Positions 26,028-34,579 of a stretch of DNA of 64,000 nt are shown one piece after another. The stretch covers positions 124,001 to 188,000 of the forward strand of contig CAWCDM010000096.1 in assembly GCA_963794185.1 (NCBI GenBank). Reading direction: 5' to 3'. The DNA is from JAMXLO01 sp963794185. GTDB lineage: Bacteria > Pseudomonadota > Alphaproteobacteria > Acetobacterales > Acetobacteraceae. Numbering within the stretch: position 1 is the first letter of the stretch; each line of letters begins with the position of its first letter. The notes beneath the pieces were generated by a model. It made no database searches. It was not told where the DNA came from and worked only from the letters and a program-made list of their open reading frames with translations. The position numbers and the translations under genes were made by a program.

Positions 26028-26516
26028 ATGTTGAACGAACCGAAAGGGAAGACGGAGATGGCGCGCGGCGAACAGGTCGTGGGCACGAAAAGGAAGGACG
26101 GCCACAGTCCGATCGACGTCCATGTCGGCTCGCGCATCCGCCTGCGGCGCACATTGCTCGGCATGTCGCAGGAGCGTCTCGGCGAGGCGCTGGGCCTGAC
26201 CTTCCAGCAGGTGCAGAAATACGAGCGGGGGGTGAACCGCGTGGGCGCCTCGCGATTGTTCGACCTGTCGCGCGTCCTCGATGTCCCGATCAGCTTCTTC
26301 TTCGACGACATGCCCGAAAGTCTGACGAGCGCCTACGGCGGCCAGGCCAGCCGCCGCGCCGTCGGATTCTCCGAATCACAGGATGGTTTTACCGACGATG
26401 CGCTGAACCGGCGCGAAACGCTCGAACTGGTGCGGGCATATTACCGCATCACCGATCCTGCGGTGCGCAAGCGCGTGTTCGACCTGATCAAGTCGATGGG
26501 TCCGACCGAGACCTGA
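26028..26516 (+). CDS. XRE-family regulator, PraR/PhrR-like
   Basis: This 162-residue regulator has a central HTH: PIDVHVGSRIRLRRTLLGMSQERLGEALGLTFQQVQKYERGVNRVGASRLFDLSRVLDVPISFFFDD. The pattern is that of the alphaproteobacterial PraR/PhrR group, which controls surface properties and stress or symbiosis genes in rhizobia; here the target is unknown. The C-terminus (ETLELVRAYYRITDPAVRKRVFDLIKSM) is also conserved in the group. ATG 26028 follows GAGGAG by 6 nt; an internal ATG at 26058 is possible. An inverted-repeat promoter lies just upstream. Confidence 0.9.
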   Translation: MLNEPKGKTEMARGEQVVGTKRKDGHSPIDVHVGSRIRLRRTLLGMSQERLGEALGLTFQQVQKYERGVNRVGASRLFDLSRVLDVPISFFFDDMPESLTSAYGGQASRRAVGFSESQDGFTDDALNRRETLELVRAYYRITDPAVRKRVFDLIKSMGPTET

Positions 26517-27143
26517 TCGTCAAACGCACGGCACGTCACGCCCCGCCGGCGATCGGTCCGCAACTGGGCGTTGTCGAAGCGCGGATTGCGTACCTGATGC
26601 AGCGCGTCGCGCAAGGCTGACCAGAGGTCGCGCTTCTCGGCCTCGCCCAGCGTGGCGGCGATCTCTTCACGCACGCCGCGCGCGACCAGCAGCAGCTTCG
26701 GCACCCGACCTGGCTGTTCATCCAGCACCACGTTCAGCCAGCCGACCGGCAGCACACATTCGTCGCGCCGGCCTGCCCTGCCGGTGCGCACGATGCGCAG
26801 TGCGTCCTCGGACAGCAGGACAAGCTCGCTGGCTCTGCGCGCGGCTCGCATTGAGCCGCAGCAGGAAGATCGCGATGCCGATCTCCGCCACGCTGAACCC
26901 GGCCACCGGCCACGCGCCGATGAACCAGAAGCGCAGCACGATCAGCCCGCTCAGCAGGCAGATCACCGCGATCAGGATACGGAGCCCGCGCGGCGACAGG
27001 CTGCGATGCGGTATGATCACCGCCTCGAACAGCGTTCCGCTCTCCGCGACCTGGCTTCCCGATCCATCATGCGAATGTAGCGCTCCCCGCGGTTTCGCAA
27101 ACCCTTGTCCGGCGCACCGTGACTGGGCGACAAACATCGTCAT
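26441..27143 (-). CDS. DUF2244 membrane protein (one frameshift)
   Basis: The sequence LFEAVIIPHRSLSPRGLRILIAVICLLSGLIVLRFWFIGAWPVAGFSVAEIGIAIFLLRLN shows two TM helices typical of DUF2244. One inserted base near 26850 moves the frame; it then reads ASELVLLSEDALRIVRTGRAGRRDE and PKLLLVARGVREEIAATLGEAEKRDLWSALRDAL, the soluble C-terminal part. The 5' end is uncertain; ATG 27143 is the best candidate. The stop at 26441 would overlap the convergent regulator by 76 bp, so a further indel near the 3' end is likely. DUF2244 genes often neighbour nth, as here. No function is established. Confidence 0.75.
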
Positions 27144-27191
27144 GTCGGCAACAACCCGCCCGGCCAAGGCGAAGCCCGCAAACCGCGGGCG

Positions 27192-27867
27192 ATGTCGCTT
27201 GCCGAGGTGCGCGGCTTCCTCGAGGCGCTCGCCAAGGTCACGCCGGATCCGCGGAGCGAACTGAGCTTCATCGATCCCTATACGCTGCTGATCGCCGTCG
27301 TGCTGTCCGCCCAGGCGACCGACGTCTCGGTCAACCGCGCCACCGAGACCCTGTTCGCCGAGGCCGCGACGCCGGAGGCGATGGTGCGGCTGGGGGTCGA
27401 GGGGGTCGCGCAGGCATATCCGCTCGATCGGACTGTGGCAGGGCAAGGCGCGCAACGTCGTGGAATTGTCGCGCCAACTGATCGAGAGGCATGGCGGCGA
27501 GGTTCCGCGCGACCGGGAGGCGCTGGAGACGCTGCCGGGCGTCGGCCGCAAGACCGCGAATGTCGTGCTGAATGTGGCTTTCGGTGAAAGCACGATGGCG
27601 GTGGATACGCATATCTTCCGCCTCGGCAACCGGACCGGCATCGCACCGGGCGCCACGCCTCGCGCCGTGGAGGATGCCCTGCTGCGCAGGGTGCCTGCCG
27701 AACTGCTGCGCAACGCCCATCACTGGCTGATCCTGCACGGGCGCTACGTGTGCAAGGCGCGCCTGCCCGAGTGCTGGCGCTGCGTCGCCGCCGAGTGGTG
27801 CCGGTATCCGGACAAGACGCAGCAGCCGGTGGCGAAGCCGCCCAGAGCAGGCGGGCGACGGGCCTGA
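27192..27867 (+). CDS. nth: Endonuclease III (one frameshift)
   Basis: This base-excision DNA glycosylase/AP lyase removes oxidised pyrimidines. Family features are LLIAVVLSAQATDVSVNRAT near the N-terminus, the helix-hairpin-helix LPGVGRKTANVVLNVAFG with the catalytic Lys, VDTHIFR with the catalytic Asp, and the 4Fe-4S loop Cx6Cx2Cx5C in CKARLPECWRCVAAEWC. Near 27417 one inserted base separates GVEGVAQA from IRSIGLWQGKARNVVELSRQL. Repaired length is ~225 aa. An upstream ATG (27142) in another frame could be the true start if a further indel lies between. Confidence 0.9.
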
Positions 27868-28166
27868 AACGGTGAGCATCGCTCGTAGTGCCCCAGTTCG
27901 GATATCGGCGTTCGACCGAATGCACACATCGCCGGCATAGGAGCAACTGGCCGGGCTGGCCGGAAGCAGTACGGGAGCTTTTGACGAGGCTTAAGCCAAA
28001 GCGGACATTGCGGTCGGATTAGTCTGTTCGCCCTTTCCCCGAGCGGACCGAAACGCCATCCCCGACACCGGACAGTTGCAGCAAAATCGTGTGGTGGCTG
28101 AGTGCGACGGGTGCCCAGCAGCCTTGCCTCGTCGCGACCAAAGATCAGTAGTCTCTGTCCCTCCCC
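27868..28166. other. Intergenic stretch, nothing recognised
   Basis: About 300 bp between nth and the MFS remnant. No ORF with coding character, tRNA or clear terminator was found. It may contain decayed sequence connected with the mobile-element region that follows. Confidence 0.3.
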
Positions 28167-28656
28167 TTACGGCGCGCGTTCAACGCGGCCAATTTTTTTC
28201 AATATGGCAAGACCACTGAGTGTGATGACGCCAAGATGGCCGAAGGCGAGGCCCCCATCCTGTCGCAGTTTCGCCACCAGAGAGATCGAGAACCAGTCCG
28301 ACACCGAGCGGCCCAATAAAGCCGCCCCCATATCCTGACATCGAATGTGTCCCCATCGGACTGAGATGGCGACACCGGCGAGGCCCGCGGCAGCAAATAG
28401 GACGGGGGGTGGCGGTAGCCAGTCAGGCGCACCGGCCTGTGCCGAACAGGTAGACTCTGCGTGCGGGCACGCGATCCGTCAGCGCGAGCAGTACCGGCAC
28501 GGCTGGCACATAGGCGGCAATGAAAATTCCGATTAGCCAGCCGGCCTTGGTGTCGGACAGTGACCAGCGCGCGATATAGCCGGGCAGGAGGGCAGGCAGA
28601 GTGAAGGCGCCGATCTTGCCGGAGCCGCCTTGCATTGACGGTGTGAAGCTGCCGAG
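28167..28656 (-). pseudogene. MFS transporter remnant with large internal deletion
   Basis: The minus strand carries an MFS N-terminus (FTLPALLPGYIARWSLSDTKAGWLIGIFIAAYVPAVPVLLALTDRVPARRVYLFGTG, TM1-TM2) followed within about 100 bp by a typical MFS C-terminus (HSMSGYGGGFIGPLGVGLVLDLSGG, then, after one extra G, GLAFGHLGVITLSGLAIL) ending at TAA 28167. The middle ~250 residues are missing. The 5' end runs into the IS66 terminal region near 28660, so the start codon and promoter are gone. The gene is dead and probably marks the original insertion locus of the mobile elements. Confidence 0.75.
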
Positions 28657-28699
28657 GCTGTGACCTTAAGGCGCGCTGTAAGGTCGGGCTTAAGGTGTG

Positions 28700-28862
28700 A
28701 TGTCGCACGGGGCTGTGGAGATCATCGACTGCCGGGAATGGCGTCGCCGCTGGAGCGTGGAAGCGAAGCTGCGAATTGTTGGGGCGATGCGTGAGCGTGG
28801 AGCTGCATCCGAGCGGTAGCGGCGCGGCATGATGTCAGTCTGGCGGTATTGCGCGGGGTGAT
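28700..28862 (+). pseudogene. IS66 tnpA-like fragment
   Basis: ATG 28700 begins a frame with REWRRRWSVEAKLRIVGAMRERGAASER, the helix-turn-helix start of IS66 TnpA (IS3 OrfA-like). TAG at 28817 stops it, but the next frame continues ARHDVSLAVLRGV to about 28862, as expected for TnpA. The rest of the ~120-residue protein is missing. It is immediately followed by the tnpB start at 28878, the usual IS66 order. Confidence 0.7.
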
Positions 28863-28877
28863 GCCGACACTGCGCGG

Positions 28878-28938
28878 ATGATGCTGCCGCCAAGCGGTGT
28901 GCGGGTCTGGCTGGCCACAGGTGCGACCGACATGTGTA
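28878..28938 (+). pseudogene. IS66 tnpB, 5' part (interrupted)
   Basis: From ATG 28878 the frame reads MMLPPSGVRVWLATGATDM, the well-known N-terminus of IS66 TnpB. Homology ends at 28935-28938, where ISAs1 sequence begins. The continuation is found 2.9 kb away at 31882. Confidence 0.75.
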
Positions 28939-29777
28939 TCCATTGGCCAGCCTTCCGCTGATTGCGGTTGCCGCGATGCTGTCCGGCTGGCGGGACCAAT
29001 TGGGTATCGTGCGCTGGGGCGGCGACTGAGCCAGGAGGCGCTCGAGCATTGGTATTCGTCGCAATCGGGTTCCTGCGCCGTCGGTATGGTGCGTGTTGTT
29101 CCAGGGGCTGGATATCGCTGCTCTGGAATGGGTCCTGGGCCATTGGGTGTGTGGCGAGCAGGCCGAGCATGTGGCAATCGACATGGCAAGCGGTTGCGCG
29201 GCAGCGCCGAGGGTCAGTCTCCTGGCGTGCATCTGCTGGCGGCATTCAGCGGGAAGCTGCAAGGCGTGATCGGCCAGTTGCGGGTGGCGCCCGAGGCCAA
29301 CGAGATCACCGCAGCGCTGGAACTGTTGAAGATCGTGCCGCTTGAGGGCGTCACCATCACCGGCGACGCCATCTTCACGCAGCGCGAGATCTGCCGTGTC
29401 ATCATCGAAGGAGGCGGCGCGTATTTCTTCACCGTCAATTTGGACAACCAGCCGGCACTGAAAGCCGACATTGCCTTGGCCTTCGGGCCGGATTCCCCCT
29501 CAGCGGAATGGTCGCCGCCGCCTGACCTCAGAGCAGCCGAGACGATCGAGAAAGGCCACGGCCGGATCGAACCCCGGCGGTTGGAGGCTACCACCGGCAT
29601 CGCCGAGCATCTGGCACCGGCCTGGTGCGGCGTGGCCCAGGTTTGTCGCCTGACGCACCAGCGCATCGTGCGGGGCAAAAACCACCGAGACGGTCTACGC
29701 CATCACCAGCCTGAGTGCCGACAAAGCCGGTGCTGCAGAGTTGCTCGCTTTGTCACGCGAACACTGGGGCATCGAGA
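28936..29777 (+). pseudogene. ISAs1-family transposase, 5' exon (frameshifted, 5' truncated)
   Basis: Segments in several frames read YPLASLPLIAVAAMLSGWRDQLGIVRWG, RRLSQEALE, PSVWCVLFQGLDIAALEWVLGHWVCGEQAEHVAID, GKRLRGSAEGQSPGVHLLAAFSGKLQGVIGQLRVAPEANEITAALELL, GVTITGDAIFTQREICR, and ETVYAITSLSADKAGAAELLALSREHWGIE. These are consecutive parts of an ISAs1 (H-repeat-associated) DDE transposase. The first ~35 residues and the left inverted repeat are missing. The exon ends at 29777, where a group II intron begins with GTGTG. The second exon lies at 31669. Confidence 0.8.
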
Positions 29778-30334
29778 GTGTGCTGCAGAAGCACACGGAA
29801 AGGAGTTCACCATGAACTGATGGACCGTGAGCACAAGCTGCGCAGGAGATGAGGGTAGGCCCCTCGGGATCGGCCTTCAGGGGCGGGTCCCAAACCACTC
29901 CAGGCGGCTGCGGTCAAGAGCCGTGGTCGTGAGCGCTGGAGACAAAGTTCGAGGACAACCTCGAGCAGGTATGTGGTGGTGAGACGAACGAAAGTGAACC
30001 CTTCGAAGACGCGTCGTTATCCAGAGAACCGTCGTCAAAACCAGGGGCGTTTCGATCTCCTGGGACCAGCCTGCCGGGAGCCTGATGACTGGGCAGGCGG
30101 CGACCGGCGTATAGGGGGCGTGACACCAACACAGGCTTCTGCGCGGAACTGCAGGAACCAGTCGCTTCGATGGCAAGGGAGAAGCCCAAGCGGCGAAAAC
30201 CGCGAGGCTAGAGTACCGAGGCGGAGCACTGGGACGGACCGATCCGTACGAGCGATGAGCGCACTGTAATGGGGCGGGAGCAAAGGGATCGGGTCAGGTG
30301 GCTGCATCAACCAGGCAACTGGTGACAGGAGGAC

Positions 30335-31591
30335 ATGGTGAGTGCAGCAAACAAGCCGTTTAGTATCGACAAGAAGCTGGTATACGAAGCCTACAAGGTG
30401 GTCAGGGCCAATGCCGGTGCTGCTGGGGTGGATGGACAGACGATCGGGCAATTCGAAGCCGACTTGAAGGGTAATCTCTACAAGATCTGGAACAGAATGA
30501 GCTCGGGAAGCTACTTTCCACCGCCGGTTCGTGCCGTTGCCATTCCGAAGAAGAGTGGCGGGCAACGGCTCCTGGGCGTACCAACTGTGGCCGATCGTGT
30601 GGCACAGATGGTCGTCAAGCGGATGATTGAGCCGAACCTGGACGCGATCTTTCTGGCAAACTCCTACGGCTATCGGCCCGGCAAGTCGGCGCTCGATGCT
30701 GTTGGGGTCACGCGCAAGCGGTGCTGGGGATATGATTGGGTGCTAGAGTTTGACATCAAAGGTCTGTTTGATAACATCGACCATGCACTTTTGCTTAAAG
30801 CGGTTCGGAAACACGTGACGTGTCCATGGGCGGTCTTGTACATCGAAAGATGGTTGACGGCACCAATGGTCATGGAGGATGGCACGCAGGTCGAACGGAT
30901 CTGCGGTACACCTCAGGGTGGGGTGGTTAGTCCCTTACTGGCCAACCTGTTCCTGCACTATGCGTTCGATCTGTGGATGGCACGGACACACCCGGAGCTT
31001 CCATGGTGTCGGTATGCAGACGACGGATTGGTGCACTGCCGGAGCGAGCAGGAGACACAGGCCATCAAGGCCGAGCTTCAGGCACGGCTGGCAGAATGCC
31101 ATTTGGAAATGCATCCGACAAAGACCAAGATCGTCTACTGCAAGGATGGTCGCCGCAAGGGCAAATACCCCAATCGATCATTTGACTTCCTGGGGTATTG
31201 CTTCCGGCCGCGGTTAGTGAAGAACTCGAGGCGGGGTACCCTGTTCTGGAGCTTCACCCCTGCGGTCAGCCGAGCAGCGCTCACTGAGATGCGGCAGGAG
31301 ATCCGGGAGACCAACTTCCGCAATCGGACCCAGATCGCGTTGGGGGACATCGCTCGCGGGCTCAATCCAGTCTTACGGGGCTGGATGGAGTATTACGGAC
31401 GATACAATCCCTCGGCGCTGTATCCGGTGTTCCGCCAGGTCAACAGGACACTGGTGGCTTGGGCAATGCGGAAGTACAAGCACCTTGCGGGTCACAGGAC
31501 GCGGGCAAGTCTCTTCCTCGAGTCCATCGCTGAGAAGAACCCGCGGCTCTTCGCGCACTGGCAGAAAGGTACCGTCGGCGGGTTCGCCTGA
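30335..31591 (+). CDS. ltrA: Group II intron reverse transcriptase/maturase
   Basis: The 418-residue protein starts at ATG 30335 after GGAGG. The RT palm is complete: RAVAIPKKSGGQRLLGVPTVADRVAQ, the first catalytic Asp in LEFDIKGLFDNIDH, GTPQGGVVSPLLANLFLHYAFD, and the YADD box (Tyr227, RYADDGLVHC). It is followed by FDFLGYCFRPR and a maturase (domain X) region with LRGWMEYYGRYNPSALYPVFRQVNRTL. There is no C-terminal HNH endonuclease, as is common in bacterial lineages that use nicked or single-stranded targets. It promotes splicing and retrohoming of its host intron. Confidence 0.95.
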   Translation: MVSAANKPFSIDKKLVYEAYKVVRANAGAAGVDGQTIGQFEADLKGNLYKIWNRMSSGSYFPPPVRAVAIPKKSGGQRLLGVPTVADRVAQMVVKRMIEPNLDAIFLANSYGYRPGKSALDAVGVTRKRCWGYDWVLEFDIKGLFDNIDHALLLKAVRKHVTCPWAVLYIERWLTAPMVMEDGTQVERICGTPQGGVVSPLLANLFLHYAFDLWMARTHPELPWCRYADDGLVHCRSEQETQAIKAELQARLAECHLEMHPTKTKIVYCKDGRRKGKYPNRSFDFLGYCFRPRLVKNSRRGTLFWSFTPAVSRAALTEMRQEIRETNFRNRTQIALGDIARGLNPVLRGWMEYYGRYNPSALYPVFRQVNRTLVAWAMRKYKHLAGHRTRASLFLESIAEKNPRLFAHWQKGTVGGFA

Positions 31592-31594
31592 TGG

Positions 31595-31667
31595 GAGCTG
31601 TGTGAGGCGAGAGTCTCACGCACAGTTCTGCGAGAGGCCGGAGGTGCAATTCCTCCGGCCTACTCAC
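31595..31667 (+). ncRNA. Group II intron domains V and VI
   Basis: Domain V is a 34-nt hairpin (31595-31628) with a GAGA loop and the conserved GAGC start of the catalytic triad helix. Domain VI follows: stem GGCCGGAGG/CCTCCGGCC and a 3' TACTCAC in which an unpaired A would be the branch point. The hairpins start 4 bp after the RT stop codon. Their integrity suggests the intron RNA may still be active. Confidence 0.8.
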
Positions 31668-31668
31668 C

Positions 31669-31881
31669 ATAGGCTGCATTACGTTCGCGATGTCAGTTGC
31701 CGTGAAGATCAGTCGCGAACCAACGCCGGCAATGCCCCGCAGGTGCTCGCCGCGGTTCGCAACACCGCGCTGGCGCTCCTTCGCCGCCTCGGTTTCAAGC
31801 CGGTCGAGGGAATCGAACACTTCGCCGAATATCGCCAAGCCGCGATCGAGGCGTATTCGGCAAGAGAACCGAATGACCCTG
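31669..31881 (+). pseudogene. ISAs1-family transposase, 3' exon
   Basis: The sequence RLHYVRDVSCREDQSRTNAGNAPQVLAAVRNTALALLRRLGFKPVEGIEHFAEYRQAAIEAYSARE is the conserved C-terminus of ISAs1 transposases (LHWVRDVTF...NAPQVMA). It continues directly from the 5' exon ending ...SREHWGIE at 29777. It ends near ATGACCCTG (31873-31881), which resembles an ISAs1 terminal repeat. IS66 tnpB sequence resumes immediately after. Confidence 0.75.
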
Positions 31882-32050
31882 TGTCGAGGCATGAGCGGCC
31901 TTGCCTTGCAGGTTCAGGAGGCGCTGCAATGCGATCCGCATGCTGGTGACCCACATGTGTTCCGCGGCAGCGATCTTGTGCTCTGGCCCAGGGCAGTAGA
32001 CTTCGGCAGCGCAACCACTTGGGCGCTATCTGGGGCGCACCTGTCGTAGC
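31882..32050 (+). pseudogene. IS66 tnpB, 3' part (truncated)
   Basis: From 31882 the frame reads CRGMSGLALQVQEALQCDPHAGDPHVFRG, the TnpB segment that normally follows MRRGFDGLALQVQ. After VFRG the sequence departs from the family (SDLVLWPRAVDFGS) and stops near 32047. The remaining ~50 residues and tnpC are missing. Confidence 0.7.
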
Positions 32051-32077
32051 AAAGACGCAGGCTATCTTTGGGGCTCG

Positions 32078-33247
32078 CTATGTTTTGCCAACTACACGCC
32101 CCCGTGCGCGAATTTCGGATGAGGAGGTGTCAAAGCGGAAACGGTGCTCAGGGATTTCGGTGAAGATATCGACATAGCGCCGCGGCACGGGGATGTCGTT
32201 CAGCGCACGTACGCGCCCTGCCGCGTCAATGCGCACGGCCACCAGAAAGCTGCCCCCGGAACTAGCGATTTCCTCGAGCGCCACGTGCATTCGAACCTCG
32301 TCATCGTCATAATATTTCGGCGCAACCAGCCGCTCCGCTGTATCCGCGCCGATCACGAACGTAGTCCTCGGAAACAAGCGCGACTTCTCGACGAAGGTGG
32401 GCGCTCTCGTGAGTTCGACCGGTGACTTCCAGGCGAATTGCGCGAGCCGGTGTCTCACCGTCTCGCCCGCCAGCGGCGGCTTGTCGACGTTGGTGACAGA
32501 GATCTCGAACGCCGAGGGCTGCTGCCTGATCTCTTCGGCGACCCGCGCCAGCGACACATGTCCCTCGTGCACCGGGCTGAAGGAACCTGGCAACAGCACA
32601 GGGGGAAGCGGCGCTGACAGCATCATTTGGCCATCGGGCTGGACGGTGACGCGGTCGAGCTCGCCCGCCACGAGCTGATCGATCGTATCCACGGTCGCGA
32701 CGACCGTTTCCGCAAAATATTCATCCACGTCGAGCAGGCTGCATGGCGACGGTGCGGCAATCCCGCATGCGTAGGCTAGCCACAGGACGATCGCGCGCGA
32801 AACGAGGTCTTCTTCAGCGGCGCGATCACGTCTCCCCTTGGCCATTATGCCCGTGCAGTGCGCGATGCCGGCAGAGTTGACGAATGCGATGTGAAATCGA
32901 TGCTCGCCTTTACGCGGGCGATCGCTCACCAGTGCCGCCGTCGCGCCGAGGCCAACCAGATCGGTGCCCGCCGGCACCAGCCTGGCCGCGCGTGCCCTTA
33001 CGCTTTGTGCCAGCGCGATTGCGGTGTCAGAACTGCACGCCTGCGCCGGCGCAAAGCCGAGAAACGTCGCAAGCGCCAGCGCGTCGTAGGGAACCTGCGC
33101 CTCGATCAGCAACCGAGAGCCACCGGGAACACGAAGCAACTCGCCGACCGCCCCACTGCCGCCCCCGGTGATCGCGAGTGCAGCCTTGCGGCCGGACGCA
33201 TGTAATGCGGAGATCAATTGCTGCCACGCAGCGTCCGACGGGCTCAT
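32078..33247 (-). CDS. Fusion of CinA-C/PncC-like amidohydrolase and nucleotidylyltransferase domain
   Basis: The 389-residue protein has two parts. Residues ~1-170 resemble the CinA C-terminal domain (NMN deamidase PncC): AALAITGGGSGAVGELLRVPGGSRLLIEAQVPYDALAL, FVNSAGIAHCTGIMAKGRRDRAAEEDLVSRAIVLWLAYACG. Residues ~215-389 form a Rossmann-type nucleotidylyltransferase domain with LLPGSFSPVHEGHVSLARVAEE (HxGH motif) and FDTSSSEIRARGR (SxSxxR-type motif). Together they could deamidate NMN and adenylylate the product in NAD salvage (inference). The active site of the first domain should be checked, because the family contains inactive members. It is a single gene next to the mobile region. Confidence 0.8.
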   Translation of the reverse strand: MSPSDAAWQQLISALHASGRKAALAITGGGSGAVGELLRVPGGSRLLIEAQVPYDALALATFLGFAPAQACSSDTAIALAQSVRARAARLVPAGTDLVGLGATAALVSDRPRKGEHRFHIAFVNSAGIAHCTGIMAKGRRDRAAEEDLVSRAIVLWLAYACGIAAPSPCSLLDVDEYFAETVVATVDTIDQLVAGELDRVTVQPDGQMMLSAPLPPVLLPGSFSPVHEGHVSLARVAEEIRQQPSAFEISVTNVDKPPLAGETVRHRLAQFAWKSPVELTRAPTFVEKSRLFPRTTFVIGADTAERLVAPKYYDDDEVRMHVALEEIASSGGSFLVAVRIDAAGRVRALNDIPVPRRYVDIFTEIPEHRFRFDTSSSEIRARGRVVGKT

Positions 33248-33574
33248 GGTCCGTGTGTGTTCCGCAGCTGAAAAACTCCTGGCGGATGGTGAAAGACAGC
33301 TCAGACAGAGTCAACAGAGTGCATGGGCGTGCCGGCAAAGCTGCCGGGGCCAGTAATTTTCGGCATGATCGGTATGGCGCGCGTTGGTGCACAAATGAGC
33401 CCATGCCACTGCGTTTGGTGGCATCTTCCGGGCTATGCGACCCGGACGTTGCATGCGATCTTGGCCTCGGTCCGCTGACTGGGCAGAATCCGAGTGTGGA
33501 TACCCCTGCCAATGATGGTCTTGCAGCGATACATCCCAGACATTCGAACCGAAACCCAACTTCTTCGCCCGTCC
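33248..33574. other. Intergenic stretch, nothing recognised
   Basis: About 330 bp between the cydB stop and the start of the PncC-NMNAT fusion gene. It is of ordinary GC content, with no supportable ORF. A short GC-rich hairpin (GCCGGCAAAGCTGCCGGGGC, near 33328-33347) is the only structure noticed. Confidence 0.3.
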
Positions 33575-34579
33575 TCAATGATGGTGCATCCCTGGCCGCA
33601 CCTTGCCGCGGAACACCCAGTAGGCGTAGCCGGTATACGCAAGAATGATCGGGATCAGCACGACGGCCCCGACCAGCAGGAACGCCTGGCTCGACGGCGG
33701 CGCGGCCGCATCCCAGATCGTGATGTCGGGGGGCGCGATCAGCGGCCACAGGCTGATGCCCAGGCCCGCATAGCACAGCACGAACCAGGCCTGCGCGCAG
33801 AGGAACGGCGTCACTTGATGCCGCAGTGACAGGCTCCGCCAGAACGTCCATCCAACCAGTGCCACCAGGATCGGCACCGGGCTGGTCAGCACTATCCCAG
33901 GCCAGGTGAACCAGCGCTGCATGAAAATCGGGTTGAGCATCGGCGTCCACACGCTCACCACAACGATGAACCCCAGTGTGACAACCGCCAGCACGCGTGC
34001 GTACCGACGGCAACGATCCTGCAGCGCGCCCTCGGTGCGCCAGATCAGCCAACACGCGCCCTGCATCGCGTAGCCAAACACGACGGCGACGCCGCACAGG
34101 ACGGTGAAGCCGGTCAGCCAGTCCCACCATCCCCCGGCATACATGCGGTCCTCCACCCGGATGCCCTGGAGCAGACCGCCCAGCGCGAGACCCTGACAGA
34201 ACGCCGCCAGCGTGGAGCCGCACAGGAACGCCCTGTCCCACCACGCGCGTCCGCCCGCACTGGCGGCGCGGAAGCGGAATTCGAAGCCCACGCCGCGGAA
34301 CACCAATGCCAGTAGCATGACGATGATCGCCGGATACAGCGCCGGCAGGATCACCGCATACGCCAGCGGGAACATCGCAAACATGCCGCCGCCGCCCAGG
34401 ACCAGCCAGGTCTCGTTGCCGTCCCACACCGGTGCCACACTGTTCACCATCACATCGCGGTCCTCGTCGCGCCGAACCGCTGCGAACAGGATTCCCACCC
34501 CGAGGTCGAATCCGTCCAGCAGCACGTAGGCCAGAACGGCGAAGGCGATCACGCAGGCCCACACCAGCGTCAGGATCAT
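33575..34579 (-). CDS. cydB: Cytochrome bd-type quinol oxidase subunit II
   Basis: The 334-residue membrane protein has about 8-9 TM helices and matches CydB/CioB: VLLDGFDLGVGILFA in TM1, VWDGNETWLVLGGGGMFAMFPLAYAVILPALY, and a C-terminal TM with LIPIILAYTGYAYWVFRGKV. It forms the bd oxidase with CydA, oxidising quinol and reducing O2 without proton pumping. ATG 34579 overlaps the cydA stop (ATGA), so the genes are coupled; an ATG at 34591 is possible. The protein ends with three His. Confidence 0.95.
   Translation of the reverse strand: MILTLVWACVIAFAVLAYVLLDGFDLGVGILFAAVRRDEDRDVMVNSVAPVWDGNETWLVLGGGGMFAMFPLAYAVILPALYPAIIVMLLALVFRGVGFEFRFRAASAGGRAWWDRAFLCGSTLAAFCQGLALGGLLQGIRVEDRMYAGGWWDWLTGFTVLCGVAVVFGYAMQGACWLIWRTEGALQDRCRRYARVLAVVTLGFIVVVSVWTPMLNPIFMQRWFTWPGIVLTSPVPILVALVGWTFWRSLSLRHQVTPFLCAQAWFVLCYAGLGISLWPLIAPPDITIWDAAAPPSSQAFLLVGAVVLIPIILAYTGYAYWVFRGKVRPGMHHH

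Larger units (their letters stand above)
29778..31668 (+). mobile_element. Group II intron inserted in the ISAs1 transposase gene
   Basis: The 5' end GTGTGCTGCAGAAGCACAC fits the GUGYG consensus. The 3' end shows a domain V hairpin (GAGCTGTGTGAGGC-GAGA-..., 31595-31628) and domain VI (GGCCGGAGG...CCTCCGGCC, then TACTCAC, 31636-31667). An intron-encoded reverse transcriptase sits between. Splicing at these points joins GAG-A to AT-AGG-CTG-CAT, giving Glu-Asn-Arg-Leu-His, which restores the transposase frame. The exact ends are uncertain by about one base. Length ~1.89 kb. The RNA is self-splicing in principle and mobile through the RT (family knowledge). Confidence 0.85.
28660..32050 (+). mobile_element. 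Nested mobile DNA: IS66 remnant containing ISAs1 element containing a group II intron
   Basis: An IS66-type left end (GTAAGGTCGGGCTTAAG near 28680) precedes IS66 tnpA and the first 19 codons of tnpB. tnpB resumes at 31882 (CRGMSGLALQVQEALQCDPHAG). Between them lies an ISAs1-family transposase (28936-31881), itself interrupted by a group II intron (29778-31668). The IS66 tnpC gene is absent and the right IS66 end is not seen, so the outer element is a fragment. Three successive insertion events are recorded. Confidence 0.8.

Noticed and set aside
30335..31591. Reverse transcriptase considered as a DGR, retron or Abi/defence RT
   Set aside because: Domain V and VI RNA, GUGYG 5' end, YADD box and maturase region identify a group II intron. 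No template/variable repeat, Avd or msr/msd was seen.
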